A DNA stretch of 64,000 bases, from contig NZ_JACHNP010000001.1 in assembly GCF_014206815.1 (NCBI RefSeq), forward strand, positions 462,456-526,455, in the 5' to 3' direction. The notes beneath the pieces were generated by a model. That model ran no database searches. It had not been told where the DNA came from and saw only the letters and a list, made by a program, of their open reading frames with translations. The DNA comes from Xanthomonas sp. F10. Lineage in GTDB: Bacteria > Pseudomonadota > Gammaproteobacteria > Xanthomonadales > Xanthomonadaceae. The number at the start of each line of letters is the position of its first letter. Position 1 is the stretch's first letter. Shown here piece by piece: positions 27,674 to 36,502 of this stretch. The translations under genes were made by a program, and so were the position numbers.

Positions 27674-28573
27674 TCAACCCGCCAGGCCGAGCTGTTCGGC
27701 CAGGTCGCTGCGCGGCGAACGCCCGTACAGCCGGCTGTATTCGCGGCTGAACTGCGACGGGCTCTGGTAGCCGACGCGGTAGCCGGCCGCGCCCACGTCC
27801 ATGCGTTCGACCACCATCAGCCGCCGCGCCTCGCGCAGGCGCAATTGCTTCTGGTACTGCAGCGGCGTCATCGCCGCCACCGCGCTGAAATGGTGATGCA
27901 GCGAGGACACGCTCATGTTGACCTGGCGCGCCAGGTCCTCGATCCGCAGCGGCTCGGCGTAGTGCTGGCGGAGCCAGGCGATGGCCTTGGCGATGCGGTT
28001 GCTGGGGCTGTCCTCCTGGGCGATGCGCAGCAGGTTCGGCCCGCACGGCCCGACCAGCAGGCGGTACAGGATCTCCTGCTCGATCAGCGGCGCCATCGCG
28101 GCGATGTCGGCCGGGCGTTCCAGCAGCCGCAGCATGCGCAGCGTGGCATCCAGCAGGTCCGGGCAGGCGGTGTTGACCGACACCCCGCGCGGGCGCTCGG
28201 CGCCGACCTGCGGCGGCAAGGGAATGCGCTCGAGCAGTTCGCGCAGCCGGTCCGGCCGGATCGACATGCCCACGCCCAGCAGCGGCTGTTCCGGGCTGGC
28301 CTGGGTGATGCGCGAGACCACCGGCAGATCCAGCGTCACCAGCAGAAAGGTGCCGACCCCGTAGCGGTACTCCTCGTTGCCCAGGGTGAGGCATTTCTCG
28401 CCCTGCAGCACCAGCGCGAAGACCGGCCATTGCGCGGTGTGCGTCTTCGGCGACGGCGCGGAGCGGTAGGAACAGAAGAAGCCTTCGATGGCGCTTTCGT
28501 GGTCGCCATCGGGCGTGGCCAATCGGGCAACCAGGGCGGCCATTTCCTGGTAGCGGTGGGCGAGCGCGGTCAT
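27674..28573 (-). CDS. AraC-family transcription regulator
   Basis: The 299-residue regulator has an N-terminal AraC_N-type ligand domain (about 10-170, with WPVFALVLQGEKCLTLGNEEYRYGVGTFLLVTLDLP) and a C-terminal AraC double helix-turn-helix (about 195-295, with RIEDLARQVNMSVSSLHHHFSAVAAMTPLQYQKQLRLREARRLM and VGYQSPSQFSREYSRLYGRSP). It lies divergent from a small ABM-type protein gene, which it may control. The start at 28573 is the first ATG giving the usual family N-terminus, and an ATG at 28618 would add 15 residues; neither has a strong ribosome-binding site. Such regulators often respond to small aromatic or toxic compounds; the ligand here is unknown. Confidence 0.88.
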   Translation of the reverse strand: MTALAHRYQEMAALVARLATPDGDHESAIEGFFCSYRSAPSPKTHTAQWPVFALVLQGEKCLTLGNEEYRYGVGTFLLVTLDLPVVSRITQASPEQPLLGVGMSIRPDRLRELLERIPLPPQVGAERPRGVSVNTACPDLLDATLRMLRLLERPADIAAMAPLIEQEILYRLLVGPCGPNLLRIAQEDSPSNRIAKAIAWLRQHYAEPLRIEDLARQVNMSVSSLHHHFSAVAAMTPLQYQKQLRLREARRLMVVERMDVGAAGYRVGYQSPSQFSREYSRLYGRSPRSDLAEQLGLAG

Positions 28574-28876
28574 CGGCAAGGGCGCCGTAGCGTGCGGAGG
28601 AGGAAGGCAAGCTTGCACGATGCTGCGCCGGCACGGACCACGGCGCGACGCGGCTTGCAGGATCGTACAAGAATTCCGTTGGATCGCGCTAACGCGCCGG
28701 CGGCGCGGGCCAGCATCCTGTGTCGGCCGGTTCCCCTACCGGCGCCGTCCCGGAACGCCCGCCCCTGCCCGCCTGTTCCGGCCGTTCGGCCCTGTCCCTT
28801 CCCCCATGCCCCGCCGTCGCGCTGCCGCGTCGCCGCCAGCGCGCCGTGCGGGCGATGCAGACCGCAGGAGAGACCG
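28574..28876. other. divergent promoter region of the AraC/ABM pair, no gene seen
   Basis: These 303 bp are GC-rich and non-coding by reading. A probable promoter region for both divergent genes, but no operator repeat could be fixed. Confidence 0.35.
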
Positions 28877-29236
28877 ATGCATCCCCATACCGAAGCCCTG
28901 GAAATCGCCACCTTCCGCCTGCTGGACTGTACCTGGCGCACCTTCCTGCGCGCCAACGCCGAGGTCGATGCGTGGCTGCAGCGCCAGCCCGGCTTCCGCT
29001 CGCGGCGCATCGCCCGCCGCCGCGACGGCAGCGTGGTCGACATGGTGCTGTGGGACAGCGTGGCGCACGGCACCGCCTCGGCGCGGCGACTGATGCGCGA
29101 ACTGCAGGGCGCGGCGATCCACGCCCTGATCGATCCGGACACGGTGTCGTGGGACATCGCCCCGGTGCAGCACGTCAGCGGCGAAGAGCACGACGCGGCG
29201 GACGCCGCAACACAGGCCGACAGCCTCGCGGCGTGA
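28877..29236 (+). CDS. small ABM-like dimeric alpha-beta barrel protein
   Basis: The 119-residue cytoplasmic protein has the layout of antibiotic-biosynthesis-monooxygenase-like proteins: an opening strand and helix (EALEIATFRLLD, TFLRANAEVDAWLQRQPGFRSRRIARR), a second strand (VVDMVLWDSVAH), and a helix ending in RRLMRELQGAAIHALIDP. The motif PGFRSRRIARRRDGSVVDMVLWDS is typical. It has a strong ribosome-binding site (CAGGAGAG, 28865-28872) and a clear ATG. The divergent AraC gene probably controls it. Such proteins handle quinones, heme or reactive small molecules; the exact role is open. Confidence 0.72.
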   Translation: MHPHTEALEIATFRLLDCTWRTFLRANAEVDAWLQRQPGFRSRRIARRRDGSVVDMVLWDSVAHGTASARRLMRELQGAAIHALIDPDTVSWDIAPVQHVSGEEHDAADAATQADSLAA

Positions 29237-29266
29237 TCCTGCGCGGCCGGCGCCGCGCGCAGTGGC

Positions 29267-30187
29267 TCAGACCCAGCCGCGCCGGCGGAACCAGGCCAGC
29301 GGCAACAGCATGCTCAGCGCGATCACGCCCAGCGCCCAGTAGTAGGCGTCGTGCCATTTCAGCTCGGGCATGTGCGCGAAGTTCATGCCCCAGATGCCGA
29401 CCAGCACCGTCGGCGGGATGCCCACCACCGAGGCCACCGCCATCACCTTCATCACGTTGTTCTGGTCGACGTTGATCATGCCCAGCACGCTGTCGAGCAG
29501 GAACTCGATGCGATCGTCCAGGTGCTGCTCGAATTCGATGAGCGTGGACAGATCCTTGTGCAACAGCCCGATGCGCTTGGCCGCGTCCTCGCCGAACCAG
29601 TCCGGCGCGGCGTCGTCCAGGTAGGTGGCCAGGCGCAGCAGGCCGTGGCCGGCGTTGTGCATGCCGCCCAGACGCCGGCCCATGTCGCCGACGTCGTGCA
29701 GCATCCGCTCCAGGTGCCGCGACTTGTGCCGCGCATGCGGCTTGGCGAACGCGGCGCGCGTGGTCTCGGTGATCTGCGCCTCCAGCGCTTCCAGGCGGTC
29801 GGCCAGGCGCCCGACCAGTTCGTCGAGCAGGCGCAGCAGCAGGTCGTCGGTGCTGTGGCAGGGGCTGTGCTGCAACTGTGCAGCCACCGCGTCCAGCGAG
29901 GCCATCGGCTGCTCGCGCTGGGTCACCAGTACCCGCGGCGACACCGCGAAACCGAGTGGCGCGGTCGGGCCGTCCTCGTCCTGGAAGCGCGGCACGTTGA
30001 GGAACAGCACCTCGCCTTCCACCCGCACCCGGCTGCTGAACTCGATCTCGCCGATGGCCGCGCGCGTCGGCACGGCGAAGCCGACCTTGCGGTCGACCTC
30101 GGCCAGGTCCGCCTCGCTCGGCTGGCACAGGTCCACCCAGCACACCGGTGTGTCGGAGGTGCCGCCAAGGCGATGGAGAGTGATCAT
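29267..30187 (-). CDS. CorA-family divalent metal transporter (ZntB-like)
   Basis: The 306-residue inner-membrane protein has a long N-terminal cytoplasmic domain (1-240, helical with many Arg and Glu), then two C-terminal transmembrane helices. The family signature at the end of TM1 is GMNF (VGIWGMNFAHMPEL near residue 272), and TM2 is YYWALGVIALSMLLPLAWF. The acidic loop HMPELKWHDAYYW follows the motif. CorA proteins move Mg2+ and relatives such as ZntB move Zn2+; the GMNFAHMPEL form is common in ZntB-like subgroups. It is monocistronic. Metal specificity cannot be settled from sequence. Confidence 0.88.
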   Translation of the reverse strand: MITLHRLGGTSDTPVCWVDLCQPSEADLAEVDRKVGFAVPTRAAIGEIEFSSRVRVEGEVLFLNVPRFQDEDGPTAPLGFAVSPRVLVTQREQPMASLDAVAAQLQHSPCHSTDDLLLRLLDELVGRLADRLEALEAQITETTRAAFAKPHARHKSRHLERMLHDVGDMGRRLGGMHNAGHGLLRLATYLDDAAPDWFGEDAAKRIGLLHKDLSTLIEFEQHLDDRIEFLLDSVLGMINVDQNNVMKVMAVASVVGIPPTVLVGIWGMNFAHMPELKWHDAYYWALGVIALSMLLPLAWFRRRGWV

Positions 30188-30265
30188 CGGGACGGGCTCG
30201 CGCAGGAAAGGCCGCGAGCATCCGCCAGCGCGCGCGGAGCGTCAACGACCGCCGCGCGCACCGGT

Positions 30266-31636
30266 TCAGGCGCTGCGGCGCTTCAACGCGTAGCCCACGC
30301 CCAGCAGCAGGAACCACACCGGGCTGGCGAACAATGCCTGGCGGGTATCGGCCTGCAGGGTCAGCAGCGCCAGCACGAAGGCGAAGAACGCCAGGCACAC
30401 GTAGCACATGACCACGCCGCCGGGCATCTTAAATGCAGACGCCGCGTGCAGTTGCGGGCGCTTGCGCCGGTAGGCGATGTAGGCGCACAGGATCAGCGAC
30501 CAGACGAACATGAACAGCACCGCGGCCAGCGTGGTGACCAGGGTGAACGCGGTGACCAGGTTCGGGATCAGGTACATCAGCACCGTGCCGCCGAGCAGGC
30601 AGGCGCAGGAAAACAACAGACCGCGCGCCGGCACCGCCGCACGCGAGAGCCGCGCGAAGCCGCGCGGCGCGTGGCGCTCCTCGGCCAGGCCGTAGAGCAT
30701 GCGGCTGGTGGAGAAGATGCCGCTGTTGGCCGAGGACGTGGCCGAGGTCAGCACCACGAAGTTGATCAGGCTGGCCGCGGCCGGCACGCCGGCCAGCACG
30801 AACAGCTCCACGAACGGACTCTTGCCCGGCACCACTTCGCGCCATGGCGTCACCGCCATGATCGCCACCAGCGCCAGCACGTAGAACACCAGGATGCGCA
30901 CCGGGATCGAGTTGATCGCCTTGGGCAGGTTGCGGCGCGGGTCGGCGGTCTCGGCGGCGGTGGTGCCGACCAGCTCGATGCCGACGAAGGCGAACACCGC
31001 GATCTGGAACCCGGCGAAGAACCCGCCCAGCCCCATCGGGAACATGCCGCCGTCGTTCCACAGGTTGGCCAGCGAGGCCACATGCCCGGACGGCGACTGG
31101 AAGCCCCAGGCGACCAGGCCGGCGCCGGTGAGGATCAGCGCGCAGATCGCGATGATCTTGATGAGCGCGAACCAGAATTCCATCTCGCCGAACAGCTTCA
31201 CCGTCACCAGGTTCAGCCCCAGCAGCAACAGCACGCACAGCATCGCCGGGATCCACGGCGCCAGCGTCGGGAACCAGAACTGCGCGTAGGCGGCGATCGC
31301 GATCACGTCGGCGATGGCGGTGATGATCCAGCAGAACCAGTAGGTCCAGCCGCAGAAGAACCCGGCCCAGGGCCCCAGCAGGTCGGTGGAGAAGTCGATG
31401 AACGACTTGTACTCCAGGTTCGACAGCAGCAGCTCGCCCATCGCGCGCATCACGAAGAACAGCATCACGCCGATGATCAGGTACACGAACAGGATCGACG
31501 GCCCGGCCAGGCTGATGGTCTTGCCCGAGCCCATGAACAGGCCGGTGCCGATCGCCCCGCCGATCGCGATCAACTGCAGGTGGCGGTTGGACAGACTGCG
31601 CTGCAGGTGGTCGGGCTGGGCGGACGGATCGGTCAT
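30266..31636 (-). CDS. cycA: D-serine/D-alanine/glycine permease, CycA-type
   Basis: The 456-residue APC-family inner-membrane transporter has 12 hydrophobic helices. The AAT-subfamily opening RSLSNRHLQLIAIGGAIGTGLFMGSGKTISLAGPSI is nearly the canonical sequence, and FAFVGIELVGTTAAETADPRRNLPKAIN marks TM6 and its loop. Close matches to Escherichia coli CycA regions (SFIDFSTDLLGPWAGFFCGWTYWFCW) support import of glycine, D-alanine and D-serine by proton symport. ATG 31636 begins MTDPSAQPDHLQRS. It is monocistronic and lies 140 bp from the divergent-looking small gene upstream. Confidence 0.88.
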   Translation of the reverse strand: MTDPSAQPDHLQRSLSNRHLQLIAIGGAIGTGLFMGSGKTISLAGPSILFVYLIIGVMLFFVMRAMGELLLSNLEYKSFIDFSTDLLGPWAGFFCGWTYWFCWIITAIADVIAIAAYAQFWFPTLAPWIPAMLCVLLLLGLNLVTVKLFGEMEFWFALIKIIAICALILTGAGLVAWGFQSPSGHVASLANLWNDGGMFPMGLGGFFAGFQIAVFAFVGIELVGTTAAETADPRRNLPKAINSIPVRILVFYVLALVAIMAVTPWREVVPGKSPFVELFVLAGVPAAASLINFVVLTSATSSANSGIFSTSRMLYGLAEERHAPRGFARLSRAAVPARGLLFSCACLLGGTVLMYLIPNLVTAFTLVTTLAAVLFMFVWSLILCAYIAYRRKRPQLHAASAFKMPGGVVMCYVCLAFFAFVLALLTLQADTRQALFASPVWFLLLGVGYALKRRSA

Positions 31637-31775
31637 GAGCGCAGGCCATCGCGAGGGATTAGCCTGCAAACATAGAAGATGGCGGCAGCGCGCGCCAGCC
31701 GCGCGTGCGCCGGGTGGCCCCCGCAGCGGCGCGGGCGGCGCCGCATGCCGCCCGGCACGCCGCGGGGGCCGTCGC

Positions 31776-32132
31776 TCAGGCCAGCGCGCCGCCCTGCCCG
31801 ATCGCCACGAAGCTGAAATCGCGGTCGGACTGGTTGCCGCCGCCATCGCCGGTCTTCAGCAGGACCTGGCCCGCATCCAGGCGGATGATCACCGCGTTGT
31901 CGCAGGTGTTGCCGTCGCCGGGATAGATCTGGGTCACCGACACCCCGTCCAGCGCCTGGAACGGCGGCTGGAAGCTCACCAGGTAATGCCCGGTGCTGAC
32001 ATGCGCCACCGTGTACCCCGCGCCGTTGCGGACCGCACCGTCCGCGCTGACCACGCCTGCCACCACCCGCACGCCGGCCGCGCCCGCATGGGCCGCGGCG
32101 TCGAGCAACTGCCCCATCGCATTGTTCGTCAT
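31776..32132 (-). CDS. small soluble protein of unknown function
   Basis: The 118-residue protein starts MTNNAMGQLLDAAAHAGAAG. Its second half reads HYLVSFQPPFQALDGVSVTQIYPGDGN, then DNAVIIRLDAGQVLLKTGDGGGNQSDRDFSFVAIGQ, a beta-rich pattern resembling small jelly-roll or phage-fibre-like carbohydrate-binding modules. There is no signal peptide. No confident family match can be claimed. It lies alone between cycA and an EamA gene, on the same strand as both. The start at 32132 is the first ATG with no strong competitor downstream. Confidence 0.6.
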   Translation of the reverse strand: MTNNAMGQLLDAAAHAGAAGVRVVAGVVSADGAVRNGAGYTVAHVSTGHYLVSFQPPFQALDGVSVTQIYPGDGNTCDNAVIIRLDAGQVLLKTGDGGGNQSDRDFSFVAIGQGGALA

Positions 32133-32317
32133 GCCGTTCTCCGATCTTGATAAGGAAAGTCCGATGACGCGACGACCGCAGCGATCCCTCGCAGCCACGC
32201 GCCGCTGCCCTGCCTCGTCCGTGAGTCGGCAGCATCGCCGCGCTGCGCGCGCGGCCGTATCGGCGATTTCCTGATCGGCGCCGGTGTGGCGACCGAGATC
32301 GGCTCAGGCGGCGACAC

Positions 32318-33196
32318 TCACACCAATTTGGTGCGCCGCCACCACCGCGTGACCTTCTCCTCGCGCACCAGGGTGAACAGCCCGGCGCCCAGGATCAGCG
32401 CGATGCCCACCGCCATCGGCCAGTCCAGGTGGTCGTGGAACAGCCAGTAGCCGAAGCCGATGGCCCACAGCATCTGGCTGTACTGGGTCGGCGCCACCGC
32501 ACTGATCGGCGCCGCCCGCGAGGCGTACATCATGAAGATCGCGGCCAGGCCGGCGAGCAGGCCGTAGCCGGCCAGCAGGATCCACTGCTGCCAGCTCGGC
32601 CAGACGAAGGTCGGCAGCATCAGCAGCCCGCCCATCAGCAGTGGGCCGATCACGCCGGCGCCGTACAGGGTCAGGCGCTTCTCGCCAGGTCCGGCCATGC
32701 GCAGGCTGATCACCGACACCGCCCCCACCAGGCCGCAGACGATCGCCGCGACATGGCCCTGGCCCAGGTGCCGGAATCCCGGCCGCAGCACCACCAGCAC
32801 CCCGATGAAGCCGACGATCACCGCCAGCCAGCGCCGCCAGCGCACCTCTTCCTTGAGCAGCAGCACCGACAGCACGGTGACGAAGATCGGCATCAGGAAG
32901 ATCAGCGCGAACGCCTCGGCCATCGGCAACAGGGTGAACGCGGTGACCGCGGACAGATTGCCGGCCGCACCGGTGAACGCGCGCAGCAGCCAGATGCTGG
33001 GCCGCTGCGCCACCACCACCTCGCGCCAGCGATCGCCCGGCTTCTTCAGGAACGGCAGCGCCGACAGCATCAGCAGCGCCCCGAAGAACACCACCTCGTA
33101 GGCCGGCAACGACCCCTCCAGCCCCTTCACGAAGGCATCGCTGATCGAGTAGGCGGCATAACAGGCGAAACCGAGCAGCACACCCTTGAGCATCAT
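32318..33196 (-). CDS. EamA-family (DMT) exporter
   Basis: The 292-residue inner-membrane protein has ten hydrophobic helices in two homologous five-helix halves, the EamA duplication. Landmarks are YEVVFFGALLMLSALPFL and GRNLS-type AAGNLSAVTAFTLLPMAEAFALIFLMPIFVTVLSVLLLKEEVRWRRWLAVIVGFIGVLVVLRP in the first half, and FGYWLFHDHLDWPMAVGIALILGAGLF in the second. Family members export amino acids and related metabolites, but the substrate is unknown here. The start at 33196 has two consecutive ATGs (MML), so the exact one is uncertain by one codon. Confidence 0.85.
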   Translation of the reverse strand: MMLKGVLLGFACYAAYSISDAFVKGLEGSLPAYEVVFFGALLMLSALPFLKKPGDRWREVVVAQRPSIWLLRAFTGAAGNLSAVTAFTLLPMAEAFALIFLMPIFVTVLSVLLLKEEVRWRRWLAVIVGFIGVLVVLRPGFRHLGQGHVAAIVCGLVGAVSVISLRMAGPGEKRLTLYGAGVIGPLLMGGLLMLPTFVWPSWQQWILLAGYGLLAGLAAIFMMYASRAAPISAVAPTQYSQMLWAIGFGYWLFHDHLDWPMAVGIALILGAGLFTLVREEKVTRWWRRTKLV

Positions 33197-33485
33197 GAGC
33201 CTCTTGCGATCGAACGGCGCCCCATACCGGGCACACGGGGACTAGCGCCCATTATGCGGGGGGAACGGAAGCAGCGACCGCGCGAACCGTCCAAGACACA
33301 ACAAATTCTTAAGCAATGCGTTGCTATAAGCCTCAGCGCAACCAAGGGTGCGCCCGCGGTTGCATCCAGGGAGCGGGAGTTGCCTCCGTGTCAGGACGAC
33401 GCGAACCCAAGACCGCCTCGTCGGCCTCCCTGCTGCCTTGAACCCAATCGCAACGCGTCCGTTGCATGCAGCCAGAGACCATCCG

Positions 33486-34184
33486 ATGCCATCACTGCCT
33501 CGTTGTCTGCCTTTCCTCCTTGCGGCAAGCCTGATCGGCTGCCAGCCGTCCGCGCAAACCACACCGGCCGACCACGCCGCCAACGGCGGCACGGACTCGC
33601 CCTCCCCTGCTCCAACGACCGACAAGGCGCCCGCCTCGCCGGCGGCGTCGCTTTCAGGGGAGGCATCCCTGCAACCCTTGCTCAAGCCGGGAGACCAGAT
33701 CCTCGCCTTCAAACAGCACGACCTGACCGGCAACGGCGGGACCGATGCCGTCGCCATCGTCCGCCACGCCAATGCCGATGCATCAGGCAATACCTGCGAG
33801 CTGCTGGTCCTGCAACAGGCGAATGCGGCGTGGAGCGTGGCCGACCGTAGCCCGCAAGCGGTCGACTGCCTCTACAACGATGTGGCGCGCAACGCGAAGC
33901 GCCTGGACGACAACCTGAGCCTGAAGACGCAGGAAATCGTCTACGTCAACCAGCAGACCCGCAGCAATGTCACCTACACGCTGAAGTACGACTCGGCCAA
34001 GAAAGCCTGGTATCTGGCGGAAGCGAGCAGCACGGCACCTGCAGAGAATCCGCAGAGCGGCGCGATGGAGGTCTTCCGCGGAACCGCCAGGTATCCGGCG
34101 GACTTCGCATGGACCCCGATTTCGCAGATCGACCCAGAAAAACTGCAGGACGCCATGGACAAGCACCGCGCCGTCGTCCAGTAA
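33486..34184 (+). CDS. lipoprotein, probable immunity protein for the GH19 effector
   Basis: The 232-residue precursor has a lipobox SLIGC near residue 19, a Ser/Thr/Pro-rich spacer (about 25-55), then a soluble domain with FKQHDLTGNGGTDAVAIVRH, SVADRSPQAVDCLYNDVARN and WYLAEASS. The stop lies 21 bp before an XVIPCD effector gene on the same strand, and the effector has its own strong ribosome-binding site. In the Xanthomonas killing system, effectors are encoded next to periplasmic lipoproteins that protect the producer, so an immunity role is inferred. No sequence motif proves it. GC content is slightly below the neighbours. Confidence 0.72.
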   Translation: MPSLPRCLPFLLAASLIGCQPSAQTTPADHAANGGTDSPSPAPTTDKAPASPAASLSGEASLQPLLKPGDQILAFKQHDLTGNGGTDAVAIVRHANADASGNTCELLVLQQANAAWSVADRSPQAVDCLYNDVARNAKRLDDNLSLKTQEIVYVNQQTRSNVTYTLKYDSAKKAWYLAEASSTAPAENPQSGAMEVFRGTARYPADFAWTPISQIDPEKLQDAMDKHRAVVQ

Positions 34185-34205
34185 TCCGATTCCAAGGAGA
34201 GAACC

Positions 34206-35402
34206 ATGCCCCGTTTCAACGAAAGCTCGGCATTGCTGCTCAAGACTGCCGTCGATTCCGGCATCACCTCGCCGACGGAACTGGCCAACCTGATGGGAAA
34301 CGCCGCCGTCGAGACCGGCCACTTTCGCCGCATGCACGAGAACCTGGGCTATACCTCGGCCGACAGCGTGATCGCCGCGGTCTCCTCGGCCGATGACCGC
34401 TTCACCCGCAAACAGGTGGAGGACGCCGTCGCCAGCCGCGACCCGCAGCGCATTGCCACCGTGATGTACGAAAACCGCGCCGATCTCGGCAATACCGAAC
34501 CCGGCGACGGCTGGCGGTTTCATGGCCGCGGCTATCTGCAGTACACCGGCCGCGACAACTACGAGCGCTACGGCCAGCGCTTCAATGTGGATCTCGCCAA
34601 CAACCCGGACCTGGCGGCCGAGCCGCAAACGGCAGCCAATCTCGCGGTGGCCTACTGGCGGGATCGCGTACCGGAGAACCTGCGCGACAACGCCCGTGCA
34701 GCGGGCCGTATCATCAATGGTGGCGACAACGGTGCCAACGAACGCGTGCAGGCTGCGAACCAATGGGCCCAGACCATCACGCCCGAGCTGGTCGCCGACA
34801 TCCGGAGCGGCAAGGTCTCGCTGCAGCAGTTGGCCAGCATGGGTGGAGATGAGCGCAACCAGCAAACCCGAGCCCTGCAGGAACAGTTGGCTGAACTTGG
34901 CTACCGTGGCGCCGACGGCAAGCCGTTGAAGCCGGATGGCGACTTCGGACGCAATACGCGCCATGCCCTGAAAGAGTTCCAGCGCGCGCATGGCCTGGAT
35001 GATGATGCCGTCGTCGGACGTGACACACGGGCAGCTTTGGCCGAGGCCAAGCGCTCGCCCCTGCTCTCGGAAGCCACGCATGCCGACCATCCGTTCTTCA
35101 ACGCGTTGCGCGAACGCATGCCCGGCGCCACCGACGCGCAAGTCGCGCACACCCTGCAAGCGGCCAAGGCCGAGGGTATCCAGGGCTCGCAGCAACTGCA
35201 GGCGGTCACGGTGCAGGACAAGGTTGCGTTCGTCGCCGGCACCACACCAGGGTTTCGTGCGCGTGTCGATCTGGACCAGGCGCCGACGCTGCAGGAAAGC
35301 ACCCGCCAGGTGGATGCGCAGAATCAACAGCGCGATCAAGCATTGCAGCAGCCGGCCCCGCAACAGGAACCTGCCCAGGCACGCGGTGGCATGGCGCATT
35401 GA
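34206..35402 (+). CDS. GH19-type murein hydrolase effector with XVIPCD secretion domain
   Basis: This 398-residue protein is a probable type IV-secreted antibacterial toxin. The GH19/endolysin-like domain (about 1-200) has the catalytic Glu in NAAVETGHFRRMHENLGY and the conserved DGWRFHGRGYLQYTGRDNYERYG. A peptidoglycan-binding domain (about 215-285) reads GDERNQQTRALQEQLAELGY and RHALKEFQRAHGLDD. The C-terminus (about 297-398) is XVIPCD-like: HPFFNALRERM, DAQVAHTLQAAKAEGI, a Phe-Val-Ala-Gly core, then a Gln-rich tail. XVIPCD binds the VirD4 coupling protein for delivery. It would cut rival cell walls. AAGGAGAG lies just before ATG 34206. Confidence 0.9.
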   Translation: MPRFNESSALLLKTAVDSGITSPTELANLMGNAAVETGHFRRMHENLGYTSADSVIAAVSSADDRFTRKQVEDAVASRDPQRIATVMYENRADLGNTEPGDGWRFHGRGYLQYTGRDNYERYGQRFNVDLANNPDLAAEPQTAANLAVAYWRDRVPENLRDNARAAGRIINGGDNGANERVQAANQWAQTITPELVADIRSGKVSLQQLASMGGDERNQQTRALQEQLAELGYRGADGKPLKPDGDFGRNTRHALKEFQRAHGLDDDAVVGRDTRAALAEAKRSPLLSEATHADHPFFNALRERMPGATDAQVAHTLQAAKAEGIQGSQQLQAVTVQDKVAFVAGTTPGFRARVDLDQAPTLQESTRQVDAQNQQRDQALQQPAPQQEPAQARGGMAH

Positions 35403-35641
35403 ACGAAGCTGCCGCACTGCTCGCGCAGGGCGCGGTGCCTGGGTCCCGGTGAGATGTGCACCAGAGAGCAAAGCGCCTCTACCGGATAGCGCTTTGGTCC
35501 GGTGCCGCCGATGCGTTTCGCACGTAGCGACGGCAAATGCGGCGCTCGCCCGTTGCAATCATCCCCTCTCGGCACCGCGTCGGTTACGATGCGCTCCCGC
35601 ACCCGAGCCCCGTGCCGCGCCCTGGCGCCGGCAGATCCCAC

Positions 35642-36478
35642 GTGACCCGTTATTCCGGCCCCCTGCTCACCCGTCCGCTCGCCGCCGCGCTGCTCGCCGC
35701 GCGCGATGCCGGCGCCGCCACCTGGTCCGGCTCGCTCGATCTGGAACGCAGCCAGGGTCAGGCACTGCTTGGCGCTGAAAGCTGGCAGTGGCAGGAGCGC
35801 GACTACCCGTATCCGGGCAAGCTCAAGGACCGCACGCTCTACTACTGGGATGGCGAGGATTTCGAAGCGGTGTCGCGCTTCGGCGGCGCGCTGATCAAGC
35901 TGGTGCCCACCGAGTGGGGCGCGCCCACCTTCGAAATCGACGGCATCAAGATGCTGCCCAGCGCGCAGCTGTCGCCGTTCGAGGACGCGCGGCGCAAGGT
36001 GGCGCTGGTGGAACCGCGCGGCAAGCAGGTGCTCGATACCTGCGGCGGCCTCGGCTATTTCGCCGCCTGCGCGCTGGAGGCCGGCGTGGCGCGACTGCAC
36101 TCGTTCGAGAAGAATGCCGACGTGCTGTGGCTGCGCACGCTCAATCCCTGGTCGCCGGATCCGGCCGCCAGCGATGGCCGCCTGCAGCTGACCCAGGGCG
36201 ATGTCGGCGCCGCCATCGGCGGCATCGCCGATGCGTCGATGGACGCGATCCTGCACGACCCGCCGCGCTTCGGCATTGCCGGCGAGCTCTACGCGCAAAC
36301 CTTCTACGACCAACTTGCGCGTGTCCTGCGCCGCGGGGGCCGGCTGTTCCACTACACCGGCAGTCCGAACAAGCTCACCAGCGGCCGCGACGTGCCGCGC
36401 GAGGTGGCCAAGCGCCTGGAGAAGGCCGGCTTCGCCGCGCAGCTGGCGCTGGACGGCGTGCTGGCCACGCGCCGCTGA
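35642..36478 (+). CDS. class I SAM-dependent methyltransferase
   Basis: The 278-residue cytoplasmic protein has a Rossmann SAM-binding motif, [29 protein letters not shown] near residue 130, followed by a spermine-synthase/RlmI-like [43 protein letters not shown] layout. The DPPRF motif is like the NPPY/DPPR of RNA or small-molecule methyltransferases, and the N-terminal half has no transit sequence. A GTG start at 35642 is chosen because it gives the normal [10 protein letters not shown] N-terminus and an upstream extension would add low-quality sequence. The substrate is unknown; a spermidine synthase-like role is less likely because family residues for that are not obvious. Confidence 0.78.
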   Translation: [278 protein letters not shown]

Positions 36479-36502
36479 AGCGGTCGCGCACCCAACGCGG
36501 CA

